Shown: piece after piece, positions 13,804-25,014 of the stretch
How positions within the stretch are numbered: the first letter of the stretch is position 1
How the letters are laid out: each line of letters begins with the position of its first letter
Assembly: GCF_028583545.1 (NCBI RefSeq)
Contig: NZ_CP087106.1
Span: 5,067,001-5,131,000, forward strand
DNA length: 64,000 bases
Source of the DNA: Methylobacterium sp. NMS14P
Lineage (GTDB): Bacteria > Pseudomonadota > Alphaproteobacteria > Rhizobiales > Beijerinckiaceae
Reading direction: 5' to 3'
The notes under the pieces: model-generated
Databases searched by the model: none
The model's input: the letters and a program-made list of their open reading frames with translations, nothing else
What the model was told of the DNA's origin: nothing
Translations under genes and position numbers: made by a program

Positions 13804-16221
13804 TCACGCGTGCGCCTTCATCGCGGGCGTCGCGAACAGCGCTCGTAACCGAGCCAGCTCTAGCTCCGACACCCCCAGCATCGGCGCCGGGCGCGCGAAC
13901 AGGTAGCCCTGCATCTGTTCGCAGCGTAGCTCGCGTAGGATCGCCAGCTGCTCGGTGGTCTCGACCCCCTCGACCGTGACGTGCAGGCCGAGGTTGTGCC
14001 CGAGGTTTACGATAGCCCGCACGATCGCCAGCGTGTCGGCGTCATGACCCAGCCGGCGCACGAACGACTGATCGACCTTGAGCTTGTCGAACCGGAACTG
14101 CTGCAGGTAGCTCAGCGACGAGTACCCGGTGCCGAAGTCGTCGAGCGCCAGGCGCACGCCCAGCTCGCGCAACCGCGTCAGGACCGCGACCGCCGTAGAC
14201 GCGTCCTGGATGAACACGCTCTCGGTGATCTCGATCACAAGCCGCGACGGTTCGAGGCCGTGCCGCGCCAGCGCCGCCGCGACCAGCGCTGGGACGTCGG
14301 ACTGCCGGAACTGGATCGGCGAGACGTTGACCGACACCCGCCACGGCTGCGGCCAGGCCGCCGAAGCCGCGCAGGCGGTGTCGATCACCCACGCGCCGAT
14401 CCGCCCGATCAGCTCGGTCTGCTCCGCAACCGGGATGAACTCGGCCGGCGAGACGAAGCCGCGCTCAGGGTGCTGCCAGCGGATCAGCGCCTCAAAGGTC
14501 TCAATCTCGCCGGTGCGGCCGTTGACAATCGGCTGGTAGAACAGCCGCAGCTCGTCGCGGGCGATCGCGCCGCCGAGCTCGTGTTCAAGCCGCTGACGTG
14601 CTTGCAGCTCAGCGTCCATCGCCGCCTCGAAGAAGCGCACCGCGCCTCGGCCTTCGTCCTTGACGCGGTACAAGGCGGTGTCAGCAGCGCGCAGCAAGGT
14701 CTCGGCCGTGCTGCCGTCTCCAGGGTAGAAGGCCACGCCTGCCGAGGCGCCGATCTCAACTCGGTGGTCGTCGATCCGGAACGGGCGCCTTAGACCGTCG
14801 ACCAAGCGGCCGGCGATCTCTGCGACCCGCTGCGGTGCGCGTGCGCCGGTGAGTACCGCCACGAACTCATCGCCTCCGACCCGGGCGAGGGTGTCGGTCG
14901 GACGCAGCTCGGTGAGCATGCGCTTGGCCACTTGGACCAGGAGGGCGTCGCCAGCAGCATGGCCGTGTAGGTCGTTGACCGCCTTGAACCGATCGAGGTC
15001 GAGGTAGATCACCGCGACGCCGGTCCCATCCAGGGCTGCGGCGTCGAGCGCCGGGCCGAGGCGCTGTTCCAGCAGGTAGCGGTTGGGCAGGTTGGTTAGG
15101 GCGTCGTGCAGGGCGAGATGGCGAATGCGCGCCTCGTCGCGTTTGCGGTCGGTGAGGTCACGCAAGGCGACGGCAGTGGCCGGCTTGCCGCCGAACTCGA
15201 TCGTCCGGCAGGACAGCTCGACCGGCACGAGCGTGCCGGCGGCGGTGCGGATCTCAAACTCCTCCGGCCGCAGATCCTCGGAGCGGCAGCGCGTGCGCCG
15301 CAGCAGCGCTGGTGTGTCGGCCTGCGAGAACAGGTCGAGCACCGGCCGGCCGATGATTTCGTCGGAGGACATCGCGAACAGGCGGGTGCCGGCGTCGTTG
15401 ACCTCGAGCACCTGGCCGTCGCGATGGATGAACAGCACCTCGTGCGCGAGGTTGCTGAGCAGGCGCATGCGGCTGAGCTCACCTCGATCACGTTGTGAGA
15501 GGTGTTGCTGCAGCGCTAGGGCGACGAGACCGGCGATTAGGATGGCGAGGCTGACGGCGGCGACCGCCAAGGCCAACGGGGTCGAGCCGAGCACGTAGCT
15601 TTCGCCCTCCCGTAGCATGATCGGCGCGACCGTGACCGCGGTCATGCCGGTGAAGTGCAGGCCGCAGATCGCGAGCGCGAGCCAGCCGGTGACCTCGATG
15701 CGGCGGCCGAGCCTCGCGAGTGCCCCGGCCCTTGCTAAAGCGACGGTTGAGAATGCGACGCTGACCAGGATCGAGGCGACGACGTAGGCGGGGTCGAACA
15801 GCACGAGGCTGGAGGCGGCCATCGCGCCGACGCCGAGGTAGTGCATGCCGGTGATCGCCAACCCGAGCACGGTGCCGGCCAGCGTGATGCCGAGCGGTGT
15901 AGAGGACAACCGCCGCCCCAGGCACAGAGCGGCCAAGGAGCCGACGATGGCCACGACGATCGAGCCGGCGGTGAGATCGAGGTCGTAGGCGACCTGCGCC
16001 CCGGGTCGGAACGCCAGCATGGCGACGAAGTGCAGCGACCAGATGCTGCCGCCGAAGATGATCGCGGCCGGCATCAGGGCACGCAGAAGCGGACGTCCGC
16101 TGACCTCGGCGCGTGCCATCAGGTTGGCGGTAGCGAAGCACCCGAGCGCGCAGATGAGTGCGGAGAGTGCGACGAGGCGCAGGTCGTGCTGCTGCGCGAC
16201 GCAGGTTAGGACGCGGATCAT
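13804..16221 (-). CDS. MHYT-PAS-GGDEF-EAL cyclic-di-GMP enzyme
   Basis: 805 residues. The N-terminal membrane sensor has three MHYT-type units (SLHFVAML, GMHYLGVGAM near residue 130, GLHFTGMTA) in about 230 residues of helices. A PAS domain follows (about 250-365), then GGDEF (RVGGDEF near 449), then EAL (ETFEALIRW near 577, with later ESVFIQD and DDFGTGYSSL). Both motifs look intact, so it could make and hydrolyse c-di-GMP, sensing O2, CO or NO through the proposed MHYT metal site. It is transcribed alone. Confidence 0.88.
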   Translation of the reverse strand: MIRVLTCVAQQHDLRLVALSALICALGCFATANLMARAEVSGRPLLRALMPAAIIFGGSIWSLHFVAMLAFRPGAQVAYDLDLTAGSIVVAIVGSLAALCLGRRLSSTPLGITLAGTVLGLAITGMHYLGVGAMAASSLVLFDPAYVVASILVSVAFSTVALARAGALARLGRRIEVTGWLALAICGLHFTGMTAVTVAPIMLREGESYVLGSTPLALAVAAVSLAILIAGLVALALQQHLSQRDRGELSRMRLLSNLAHEVLFIHRDGQVLEVNDAGTRLFAMSSDEIIGRPVLDLFSQADTPALLRRTRCRSEDLRPEEFEIRTAAGTLVPVELSCRTIEFGGKPATAVALRDLTDRKRDEARIRHLALHDALTNLPNRYLLEQRLGPALDAAALDGTGVAVIYLDLDRFKAVNDLHGHAAGDALLVQVAKRMLTELRPTDTLARVGGDEFVAVLTGARAPQRVAEIAGRLVDGLRRPFRIDDHRVEIGASAGVAFYPGDGSTAETLLRAADTALYRVKDEGRGAVRFFEAAMDAELQARQRLEHELGGAIARDELRLFYQPIVNGRTGEIETFEALIRWQHPERGFVSPAEFIPVAEQTELIGRIGAWVIDTACAASAAWPQPWRVSVNVSPIQFRQSDVPALVAAALARHGLEPSRLVIEITESVFIQDASTAVAVLTRLRELGVRLALDDFGTGYSSLSYLQQFRFDKLKVDQSFVRRLGHDADTLAIVRAIVNLGHNLGLHVTVEGVETTEQLAILRELRCEQMQGYLFARPAPMLGVSELELARLRALFATPAMKAHA

Positions 16222-16411
16222 GGTCGGCTCGGTCGCGACGACGCCGTTTGGTCGTCAGCCTACGTCGTAGAGCCGCAATGCCTACCGATCGGTCAGTAAC
16301 TTGAGCGAGTTCGGACTGTGGTTGAGGGACGATAAAATAAAGCTTCAAGTTGCATCCCATGGTGGCTCGCTCGCAAGGGATCACTAACCCTGCCCTCGCA
16401 CGCTCGCGCGT

Positions 16412-16612
16412 ATGTCGAAGCGCACCACCCGTACCCTTCGTGCCGTCGTCTGGGCTTGCGCGCTCGCGCTGTGCTGTCTCGCTGGGGGCCGCCTGATCGA
16501 GGCGAACCGACCGACGACGGAGACGGCCGCCCGTCAGCTCGTCCGCGAGCCGATCACGACCGGCTCGATCCAGCGGCTGCGCTGGTGCGGGGCAGCACCG
16601 TGGTGTCGGTGA
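16412..16612 (+). CDS. Small exported or lipoprotein-like peptide
   Basis: 66 residues. Basic N-terminus MSKRTTRTLRAVVWACALA, hydrophobic run with LCCLAGG, then a short polar tail ending CGAAPWCR. Two Cys near the C-terminus could bridge. Similar short signal-peptide proteins are frequent in rhizobia, function unknown. It starts divergently from the c-di-GMP gene with a gap of about 190 nt. Confidence 0.45.
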   Translation: MSKRTTRTLRAVVWACALALCCLAGGRLIEANRPTTETAARQLVREPITTGSIQRLRWCGAAPWCR

Positions 16613-16693
16613 GCCTTATCCAGCGCGCGCCGTAGACGCTCCGTTAACCAAAGCGATCGACACCCGGATCAGGTCAGCTCGGAAGGTGAGCCC

Positions 16694-17065
16694 GTGAACC
16701 AGGTTCGGTCGATCACCGCCGCCGACTTCGCCAGCGACTGCCCGGTATCGCTCGAACTCGCGGCCCGCATCGCTCGGGCAGAGCTCGATAGGCTCGCGGG
16801 GTTGCTCGATGGCATCCCGGAGGCGGCCCGGGCGCGGCTCGCCGTCTGGTTCTATGGCCGCAGCCACACCCACGAGATCGGTGTGCGGGTTGCCGCGACC
16901 TGCGAGGGGACGAGCCTACACCGAGAGGCCGGCATCGTCGGCGATCAGCTCTATGCCCTGTCCCGCCGGCCCTACGCGGCGCCGAGCCACGGCATGCATG
17001 CTGGTGGCGGTCGCCGGCAGATCAGCCTCGGCGGATCGCGCGGCGCGGCCCACGCATTCGCCTGA
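16694..17065 (+). CDS. Hypothetical protein
   Basis: 123 residues from GTG 16694 with GGAAGG upstream. LELAARIARAELDRLAGLL and ARLAVWFYGRSHTHEIGVR look well formed; the last 30 residues are Gly/His/Arg-rich. No family recognised. It lies 30 nt upstream of the TerB-like gene and probably shares a transcript with it. Confidence 0.5.
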   Translation: MNQVRSITAADFASDCPVSLELAARIARAELDRLAGLLDGIPEAARARLAVWFYGRSHTHEIGVRVAATCEGTSLHREAGIVGDQLYALSRRPYAAPSHGMHAGGGRRQISLGGSRGAAHAFA

Positions 17066-17094
17066 TACCGATTTCTCCGTTTCGGCCACTCGCC

Positions 17095-17565
17095 ATGAAC
17101 CTCACTCAGCTCCTCACACGCTTCCGCCAGACGGTCACCGCCTACGCTGGCGACGAAGCGCTGATGCAGGCCGGCGTCTCGGCGGCGGCCAACGTCATCG
17201 TTGCCGACGGCGAGGTCGCGGGCGCGGAGTTCGAGACCGCGCTGACCGGCGTGCTGGCCAGCCCGATCCTGGAGAAGGGCTACGACGTCCTGATGCTCGA
17301 GGAGGCGCTGTACGAGGCGATCGGCCGGGCACGCACCCGGGCTGGACGGACGGACAACCTGCGTCGGGTCGCAGCGATCGCCGGTCGGGCCGGCGAGCAG
17401 CGCGAGGGCGTGTTCCTGGTGGCGGCGGACGTGGCCGACCACGACGGCATCGCCGAGGTCGAGCACGCCGCACTCGCCGAGATCGCCGCGGCGCTGCTCG
17501 TGAACAAGGCGGCGCTGCTGCAGACGGTCCCGGCGCGGACCGCGATCCGGCGTGTGACAGCGTAG
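17095..17565 (+). CDS. TerB-like (tellurite-resistance/DjlA fold) protein
   Basis: 156 residues, all helical. AAANVIVADGEVAGAEFE and VAADVADHDGIAEVEHAAL form the paired acidic helices of the TerB fold (two metal-binding-like DGE/DGI turns). TerB proteins bind divalent metal and sit at the inner membrane surface in stress complexes. The exact role is unknown. Confidence 0.6.
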   Translation: MNLTQLLTRFRQTVTAYAGDEALMQAGVSAAANVIVADGEVAGAEFETALTGVLASPILEKGYDVLMLEEALYEAIGRARTRAGRTDNLRRVAAIAGRAGEQREGVFLVAADVADHDGIAEVEHAALAEIAAALLVNKAALLQTVPARTAIRRVTA

Positions 17566-17644
17566 ATCTCCGCCGCGACCTGCTCGATCACGGGACATTC
17601 TCCCGGCTATCCGAGCGATGCGGAGGACGCATCCTTCGGCGGCC

Positions 17645-18034
17645 TCAGACGTCGTTGCCCTGCTGTGCGGCGAGCGCCCGCACGGCAGCGATCAGGTCCG
17701 GCCCCGTCCACGGCTTGGCCAGGAAGCCGACGCCGAGCGGCAGCTCGCTGGGTTGTGGCCGATCCGTACCCGAGACGATCAGGACGCGGATCTGCGGCCA
17801 GCGCGCCGCGATCATCGCGGTGAGCTGATAGCCGTTCACAGTCCCGGACGGCATGACGATGTCGGTGACGAGCACGTGCACGCCCGAATGCTCAGCGAGG
17901 ATGGCGAGCGCCTCGGTGGCGTCGCAGGCCTGCACGACGTCGAGCCCGGCCGCCGAGAGGGCCTGCACCGCCGCCATCCGGGCGAGCGGCTCATCCTCGG
18001 CGATCAGCACGGTCGTGCGCTCCGGGTCCGGCAT
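17645..18034 (-). CDS. Single-domain response regulator
   Basis: 129 residues, receiver only: acidic pocket LIAEDEP, phospho-acceptor VLVTDIVMPSG, Thr/Ser position LIVSGTD and FLAKPW. No output domain, so it probably acts as a phospho-relay or by protein contact with one of the nearby kinases. It is followed downstream by the DUF3606 gene pointing the same way. Confidence 0.8.
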   Translation of the reverse strand: MPDPERTTVLIAEDEPLARMAAVQALSAAGLDVVQACDATEALAILAEHSGVHVLVTDIVMPSGTVNGYQLTAMIAARWPQIRVLIVSGTDRPQPSELPLGVGFLAKPWTGPDLIAAVRALAAQQGNDV

Positions 18035-18069
18035 GATCGGCTCAGAGCATCTGCGTGCTCACGTGCCGC

Positions 18070-18240
18070 TCAGCGGAGGGGCTGGTCGAGGTAGGCGGCG
18101 ATACTGGTGATGCGCGAGCCGACCATGCGCACGGCCTTGCGCAGGCGCTCCTCGGTGACGCCGAAGCGTAGCGCCCACGCCTGGCGGGCATCGCGGTCGA
18201 AGATGTCGATGTGGGTCTGCTCGTGCAGCTGGGTCGGCAT
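18070..18240 (-). CDS. DUF3606-type small protein
   Basis: 56 residues: IDIFDRDARQAWALRFGVT, then EERLRKAVRMVGS and a C-terminal IAAYL. This is the pattern of the DUF3606 family (D...VRYWxxxFGVSEExLRxAVxxVG). Short soluble helical protein, function unknown. It lies 35 nt upstream of the receiver gene on the same strand. Confidence 0.65.
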   Translation of the reverse strand: MPTQLHEQTHIDIFDRDARQAWALRFGVTEERLRKAVRMVGSRITSIAAYLDQPLR

Positions 18241-18409
18241 GGTGCTGGATCCGGGGGCGGCGATGCGCGGGCTTCAGCTCGATCAACTGTCATCCCGCAA
18301 CTCCGGTTGCCCGGATCTGTCACACACCAACGGCACTGTTGAGGAACCTCGGCGAGGAGCGCGCGCGTTGCTGAGAGCGATACGATCATCTCGCGCGGAG
18401 GACACGCCC

Positions 18410-18601
18410 ATGGCCGATCCCGGCATGCCGACACCCGGTGGACCCGACCTGCCCACGCCCGGCGAACCGCCGGCCGAGCCCATGCCCGGCGATGTGCCGC
18501 CGATGCCGGGTCCCGAGCCGACGCCCGACCCGGTACCGGGCGATCCGGCCGGACCGGATGTCGTGCCCGGTGATCCGGTCGGGCCGGGCACGATCATGTG
18601 A
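18410..18601 (+). CDS. Pro/Gly-rich repetitive small protein
   Basis: 63 residues made of short Pro-Gly units (PTPGGPDLPTPGEPP, PVPGDPAGPD, VVPGDPVGP). CGGAGGAC precedes ATG 18410. No signal peptide. Similar proline-rich small proteins occur in Methylobacterium by recollection. Structure is probably disordered. Confidence 0.45.
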   Translation: MADPGMPTPGGPDLPTPGEPPAEPMPGDVPPMPGPEPTPDPVPGDPAGPDVVPGDPVGPGTIM

Positions 18602-18639
18602 GCGCATCGGGGGAGCCGCGCGCTCCCCCGACCTGCGGC

Positions 18640-19044
18640 TCAGTTCTTGTACTTGCCCTCGTACTTGAACTCGGGTGCCGCCTTGAGCTGGTCCTTGTTG
18701 GCGTTGACTGAGGCCTTCCACTTCTTCGCATCGGTGTCGTAGGTCAGCGCCACCGAGGCCGGGTCGATCGCGACGTAGCGCTCGCCCATGCCGAGGAAGC
18801 CGCCGACCGAGACGATGTAGCCGACGAGCCGACCGTTCGAGAGGGCGAGGTCCTTGATCTCGGCGACAGTGCTGTTCTGGCCATCGACCAGCGTGAGGTT
18901 CTTCAGGTTGTAGCTGAGCACGGTGTCGTCGGGCAGGGCCGCGAACTTGACCTGCGCGGGCGGAGCCGCGGGCTTGGCATCCTCGGCCAGAACGGGGCTG
19001 GCGAGAACGGTGGCGGTGAGGGCAGCCAGGACGAGACGGCGCAT
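18640..19044 (-). CDS. Exported PRC-barrel-type protein
   Basis: 134 residues with signal peptide MRRLVLAALTATVLASPVLA. The body (TVAEIKDLALSNGRLVGYI, MGERYVAIDPASVALTYD) has the beta-barrel pattern of PRC-barrel domains, usually with VGDVxDLVLDxxGxV. A periplasmic single-domain protein of unknown role, common in Methylobacterium. Confidence 0.65.
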   Translation of the reverse strand: MRRLVLAALTATVLASPVLAEDAKPAAPPAQVKFAALPDDTVLSYNLKNLTLVDGQNSTVAEIKDLALSNGRLVGYIVSVGGFLGMGERYVAIDPASVALTYDTDAKKWKASVNANKDQLKAAPEFKYEGKYKN

Positions 19045-19242
19045 CGAGAAGATCCTTCAGCCCGAGGTGGGCGGCCTGAAAGCGCTGAGCTCGCTCGTTC
19101 GTTCCCGGCACCCCCCGGTAATCACACCCTCCATCAAAACGAGCGACGAACGGCGGGATCCGGATGCTGACCGCCTGACGTAAACCCGCAAGATACAACC
19201 GGGCGTTGGGCAACCTGTGTTAAGCGGCGCGCTTATATATCC

Positions 19243-19608
19243 ATGATGCCGCGCCCGCTTGCCGTCCTCGCCGAAGATGAGATCCTCATCCGCATGGAGG
19301 CCGCCGACCTGCTCGAGGCGCTCGGCTTCGAGGTGCTGGAAGCCGGTCATGCCGCGGCGGCGCTGCAGTATCTGGAGGCGCATGCGGGGGCAGCGCTGCT
19401 CTACACCGACATCCATATGCCGGGCCGGATGGACGGCTGCGCCCTCGCACATACCTGCGCCGCGCGCTGGCCCCGGACGCGGATCATCGTCTGCTCTGCC
19501 TGTCTCCCCGACGAGGTGGCGCGGCTGCCATCCTGCGCCCAGTTCATCGCCAAACCGTGCGCTGAGACGCTCGTCCGTCGAGCCCTAAAAGCCCTGCAAT
19601 TCTTCTGA
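19243..19608 (+). CDS. Single-domain response regulator
   Basis: 121 residues: LAEDEILIRMEAAD, phospho-Asp in LLYTDIHMPGRMDG, switch region IIVCSAC, Lys-Pro in FIAKPC. No output domain. Its closest relatives in the window are 28503-28922 and 54346-54756, which share the REC-only layout and the TDxxMPGxxDG turn. It stands alone. Confidence 0.8.
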   Translation: MMPRPLAVLAEDEILIRMEAADLLEALGFEVLEAGHAAAALQYLEAHAGAALLYTDIHMPGRMDGCALAHTCAARWPRTRIIVCSACLPDEVARLPSCAQFIAKPCAETLVRRALKALQFF

Positions 19609-19759
19609 AGCCGCAGGCCGCCGGATTTGAGTAACCGCGTGTTGATCAACGCTCACTTCGGTCTGGCATCGTCGATCACCACTGTGTTCCCGGGAACACA
19701 CCGCGCCGAGATCGTTCGATCAGCTGGAACGACGTGCCCGGCAGCTCCGTTCGGCGATC

Positions 19760-20263
19760 ATGGAACGCTACCCTTCCACCCTCGCGACCACCGGCGCCGC
19801 CGTCCTCGGCTTGATCGTCGCCGCGCACGTCCTGCACCCGGGCAACTTCGAGGAGCAGCCGCGGCGGTCTCGAGCGGCCACCGTGACGACCGAGATGACA
19901 GCTACTACGGTCGCCTGGGTTGATCCGCCGACCCCGATGCAGCGCAGCGCTGAAGCCGCGCCAGTCATCGATACCGCGGCGCTGCTCGCGCCGCGCGTGA
20001 CGGTCACTCCGCCGCCGGAGGCGATCATGGTGGCACCGTTGCGGCGCGAGCTCGTCGCACCGCCTACTTCCCGGCAGGCGGAAGGCGGACGCCGGCGCAA
20101 GTTGGCGCACCGCAGCGTACGGGTGCGTCAGGTCGCACTAGCGCGCGAGGCCGCCACTCCGATCCTCCTGGATGACGCGGCACGCCGCGCGGCGGCGAAG
20201 CCGTCCGACCCGATCGGCGAGTTGCTGCACGGCTTGGGCCTCGGCCGCGGCCGCGAGGGCTGA
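19760..20263 (+). CDS. Hypothetical exported or anchored protein
   Basis: 167 residues. One N-terminal hydrophobic segment (LATTGAAVLGLIVAAHVLH) is followed by a Pro/Ala/Arg-rich region without recognised domains and the C-terminal IGELLHGLGLGRGREG. It may be a membrane-anchored periplasmic protein. No family known. Confidence 0.4.
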   Translation: MERYPSTLATTGAAVLGLIVAAHVLHPGNFEEQPRRSRAATVTTEMTATTVAWVDPPTPMQRSAEAAPVIDTAALLAPRVTVTPPPEAIMVAPLRRELVAPPTSRQAEGGRRRKLAHRSVRVRQVALAREAATPILLDDAARRAAAKPSDPIGELLHGLGLGRGREG

Positions 20264-20312
20264 CGCTTCGGTCGCCGCGACGCCATCGATCGACACGAGA
20301 GGGAAGAACATC

Positions 20313-20579
20313 ATGAAGACGCTGATCACCGGCGGCCTCGTCGCCGTCAGCCTGCTCGCCGCCACACCCGCGGTGCTGGCGCAGTCGATCGACATCGGCC
20401 CGGGCGGCGTGCGGCTCGACCCACGCACACCGCGCGAGCGCGAGATCGACGCGATCCGCCGCGAGGAGCGCCGGGAAGAGCTGCGCGAGGAGCGCCGCGA
20501 CGCGATCCGCGACGACATCCGCCGTGAGCGGCGGCGTCGCGAGTTCGAGGAAGATGGGCCGCCGCCGCGGCGGTACTGA
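20313..20579 (+). CDS. Exported Arg/Glu-rich small protein
   Basis: 88 residues from ATG 20313 with GAGAGGGAAG upstream. Signal peptide MKTLITGGLVAVSLLAATP, cleavage near LAQ. The mature part starts SIDIGPGGVRLDPRTPRER and then is a highly charged helix of RREERREEL-type repeats. Similar exported charged proteins are common in rhizobia. Role unknown. Confidence 0.55.
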   Translation: MKTLITGGLVAVSLLAATPAVLAQSIDIGPGGVRLDPRTPREREIDAIRREERREELREERRDAIRDDIRRERRRREFEEDGPPPRRY

Positions 20580-20642
20580 CCCCTCGGGGTTGGAACCATC
20601 TGCGCCGGCCGAGATCCCTCGACGTCAGCGTCGTCCGGATGG

Positions 20643-22877
<2,235 letters not shown>

Positions 22878-22979
22878 GGCGTCTCGCTCGTAGAAGCTCG
22901 CGAAGCTCAGGTCCAATACCTTTGGCGTGGCGCCAGAGCTGGCGGTTTCCGCCGCGCCGGATCGAAAGCATCCGGCGGG

Positions 22980-23198
22980 CTACACCTGCCGCACCTCACC
23001 CGGCTCGAGCCGTAACCGCTTCACCAAGTCGCGTGATAGGCCGCCGACGATCTCGACCTCCGCATCGGGTGCGGCCTGCAGCGCGACAGCCTCTAACGCC
23101 TCGTCCGCCGTGACCGCCAGTACAGCGTACACGCGCACCACGTCGCGTTTTGAGAGCTCGGACACGAGGAAGGCGCGGCGTTTGGCGGGCTTCGGCAT
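22980..23198 (-). CDS. Hypothetical small protein
   Basis: 72 residues: RAFLVSELSKRDVVRVYAV, then TADEALEAVALQAAPDAEV and a C-terminal VKRLRLEPGEVRQV. Alternating beta-alpha pattern, no signal. Reads like a real small cytoplasmic protein, family unknown. Confidence 0.45.
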   Translation of the reverse strand: MPKPAKRRAFLVSELSKRDVVRVYAVLAVTADEALEAVALQAAPDAEVEIVGGLSRDLVKRLRLEPGEVRQV

Positions 23199-23351
23199 GG
23201 TGCCGGCTTACGGGCAGGGAGCATGCCCGTCATCGAGACGGTCGCATACAACTCGAGTATCCCCACCACAGTCCTGCCGCGATCGGCGCGCCAGCTGAAG
23301 CGCAGTGGTGAGGACGGCCGCCGAGTATCCTGCCGCCGGGAGTATCCTCTC

Positions 23352-23495
23352 GTGTTCAAGTGCGCCGCAGCCGTCCTGATCGCCCTGCTCGTCGTCGCGG
23401 TCGGCGGCTTGATCAACCTGCTCCTGCTGCCCGTCCGTGCGATCCGAGGTCTGTTCCGACATAAGGCCGCGTCAGCTCAGGTGACGGCCGGCTGA
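23352..23495 (+). CDS. Small single-span membrane protein
   Basis: 47 residues from GTG 23352 (a longer frame begins at 23223). KCAAAVLIALLVVAVGGLI then NLLLLPVRAIRGLFRH gives one membrane helix and an amphipathic basic tail. No family recognised. Confidence 0.4.
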   Translation: MFKCAAAVLIALLVVAVGGLINLLLLPVRAIRGLFRHKAASAQVTAG

Positions 23496-23624
23496 CGAAC
23501 CCAAGACCCAGGCTGATCGTGCCTGCTGGCATCGCCGGCGCATCCTTCGAGCCTTCGACGCGTTATCGGCTGAAGCTTGACCGCAGAATGGGCGGCGAGC
23601 TGTCCGGATTTGGAGACGCATCGC

Positions 23625-24038
23625 ATGACCATGAAGGCCTTCATCGCCGCTTCCGTGCTCGCCCTGTCGCTGCCCCTGACGGCTCAGGCCCAGGGCACGA
23701 TCCCGGGTGCTGAGCGCGGCGCGGCCGCGGGCAACGCGGCGGCCGGCCCGATCGGTGGGATCGTTGGCGGCGCGGTCGGCGCGGCCACCGGCACGGTGGG
23801 CGGCATCCTCGGCGTCGATATGGCGCCGCGCTTCCGCAGCTACGTCCGCGAGCGCAATGTCCGGTCGTACGACTACGACGGCCGGGTCGCCGTCGGCACC
23901 GCCCTGCCGGCGTCGGGGGTCACCTACTACGACGTGCCGAGCGAGTACCGCGTGCAGCCCGGCTACCGCTACACCGTGGTGAACGACCGCCCGGTGCTGG
24001 TGGATGGCGGACACCGCATCGTGGAGGTCATCGACTGA
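23625..24038 (+). CDS. Exported DUF1236-type protein
   Basis: 137 residues from ATG 23625. Signal peptide MTMKAFIAASVLALSLPLT, cleavage near AQA-Q. A Gly/Ala-rich stretch (GPIGGIVGGAVGAATGTVG) is followed by the DUF1236 core (VRSYDYDGRVAVGTALP, YYDVPSEYRVQPGYRYTVV) ending RIVEVID. The family is found in rhizobial periplasm and membranes, with unknown function. Confidence 0.7.
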   Translation: MTMKAFIAASVLALSLPLTAQAQGTIPGAERGAAAGNAAAGPIGGIVGGAVGAATGTVGGILGVDMAPRFRSYVRERNVRSYDYDGRVAVGTALPASGVTYYDVPSEYRVQPGYRYTVVNDRPVLVDGGHRIVEVID

Positions 24039-24126
24039 GCGTCTGAAGTTAGCCCGCACGCAACCGGACCTCTCTACGTAAATTAAGAGGTCGCATGCGG
24101 TGACGTGCGCTGGATAGAAATCTGAG

Positions 24127-24162
24127 TGGGCCACCTTTTTGAAAGAAGAGGCGGCCCATTTT
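24127..24162 (+). terminator. Candidate rho-independent terminator
   Basis: TGGGCC and GGCCCA arms around an A-rich loop, followed by TTTTATT. It lies 90 nt after the DUF1236 gene. The rest of 24039-24404 is AT-richer and holds no gene I can support. Confidence 0.55.
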
Positions 24163-24404
24163 ATTCAGTTGCGGCTTGAAGCGCATTTCTAGATTGCTTA
24201 GCTAACAGTTCACACTTCATCTTATGAACTGCAGATAGACGCTGTATAAGGCTGCTGGCAAACCCGCTGCGGCCGTACGGCGTGAATCTAATGAAGCAGC
24301 GTCGCAACGGTGGCCGGTAGTAGGACGCGGCGGACGGCGATAATATCTATCTGTCCCTGGCACGCCGCTAAAATCCTTATGAGAAATTGAGTACAATGCG
24401 CAGG

Positions 24405-24805
24405 CTAAATGGCCGCGGAGGGCTTTTGCGCCAGGTAATTCCATGCAGCATCCTCCTCCTCTAGGTCGAACGTCTTAGTTTCCACTGGTAGCGCGAGTCC
24501 GGATAAGTTGATCATCGCCTTGGCCAGCATGGGGCGCCGACTACTACGTAGCGGTTGATGTGAGCGACTGAGCGCGCCTTCACGCTGTTGGCGTAGCTAT
24601 CGAAGCTAGCGGCTAATTCCGTCCCTTCATAGTTCGACATGATGATGAGCATGTCGATCTTGTTGTGGGTCTTCATCGCCTCGTCGGTGATGGCGGACAT
24701 CCACTCGATGTCGTCCTTCGTTACTTTATCCTTGATCTCGAAGGCGAGCAGATCAGGACGAGGCGATTGTCTCTGGATGACCGAACCATTCGGGGCGCTA
24801 CTCAT
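24405..24805 (-). pseudogene. SpoIIAA-like (STAS) protein with a late 1-nt deletion
   Basis: From ATG 24805: MSSAPNGSVIQRQSPRPDL, LLAFEIKDKVTKDDIEWMS, MLIIMSNYEGTELAASFDS and VAHINRYVVVGAP, the SpoIIAA-like fold. After GAP the frame ends early at 24512. In the next frame the expected continuation appears (MLAKAMINLSGLALPVETK, then TFDLEEEDAAWNYLAQ) up to TAG 24405-24407. One base is missing near 24530-24534. The family is implicated in membrane-lipid or stress responses in alphaproteobacteria, but no role is established. Confidence 0.65.
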
Positions 24806-25014
24806 GACGGGCGTCTCCTGGGAGGGGCGAACGCCGAGCATATAGTGGACGTCCCTCAGATCCATTGGCCGCCATGCGCTCGCGCAACGCCACCGCCCGT
24901 TGGGCAATAGCTTCGGCGTCGCACACACGGCAGGGACCGCCCCGGCCAGCGGCACGGCAGCGATCAGGGCTTCGGCAGGACGCGCGTGGCATCAGTTCTT
25001 TCCTAGAACGAGAG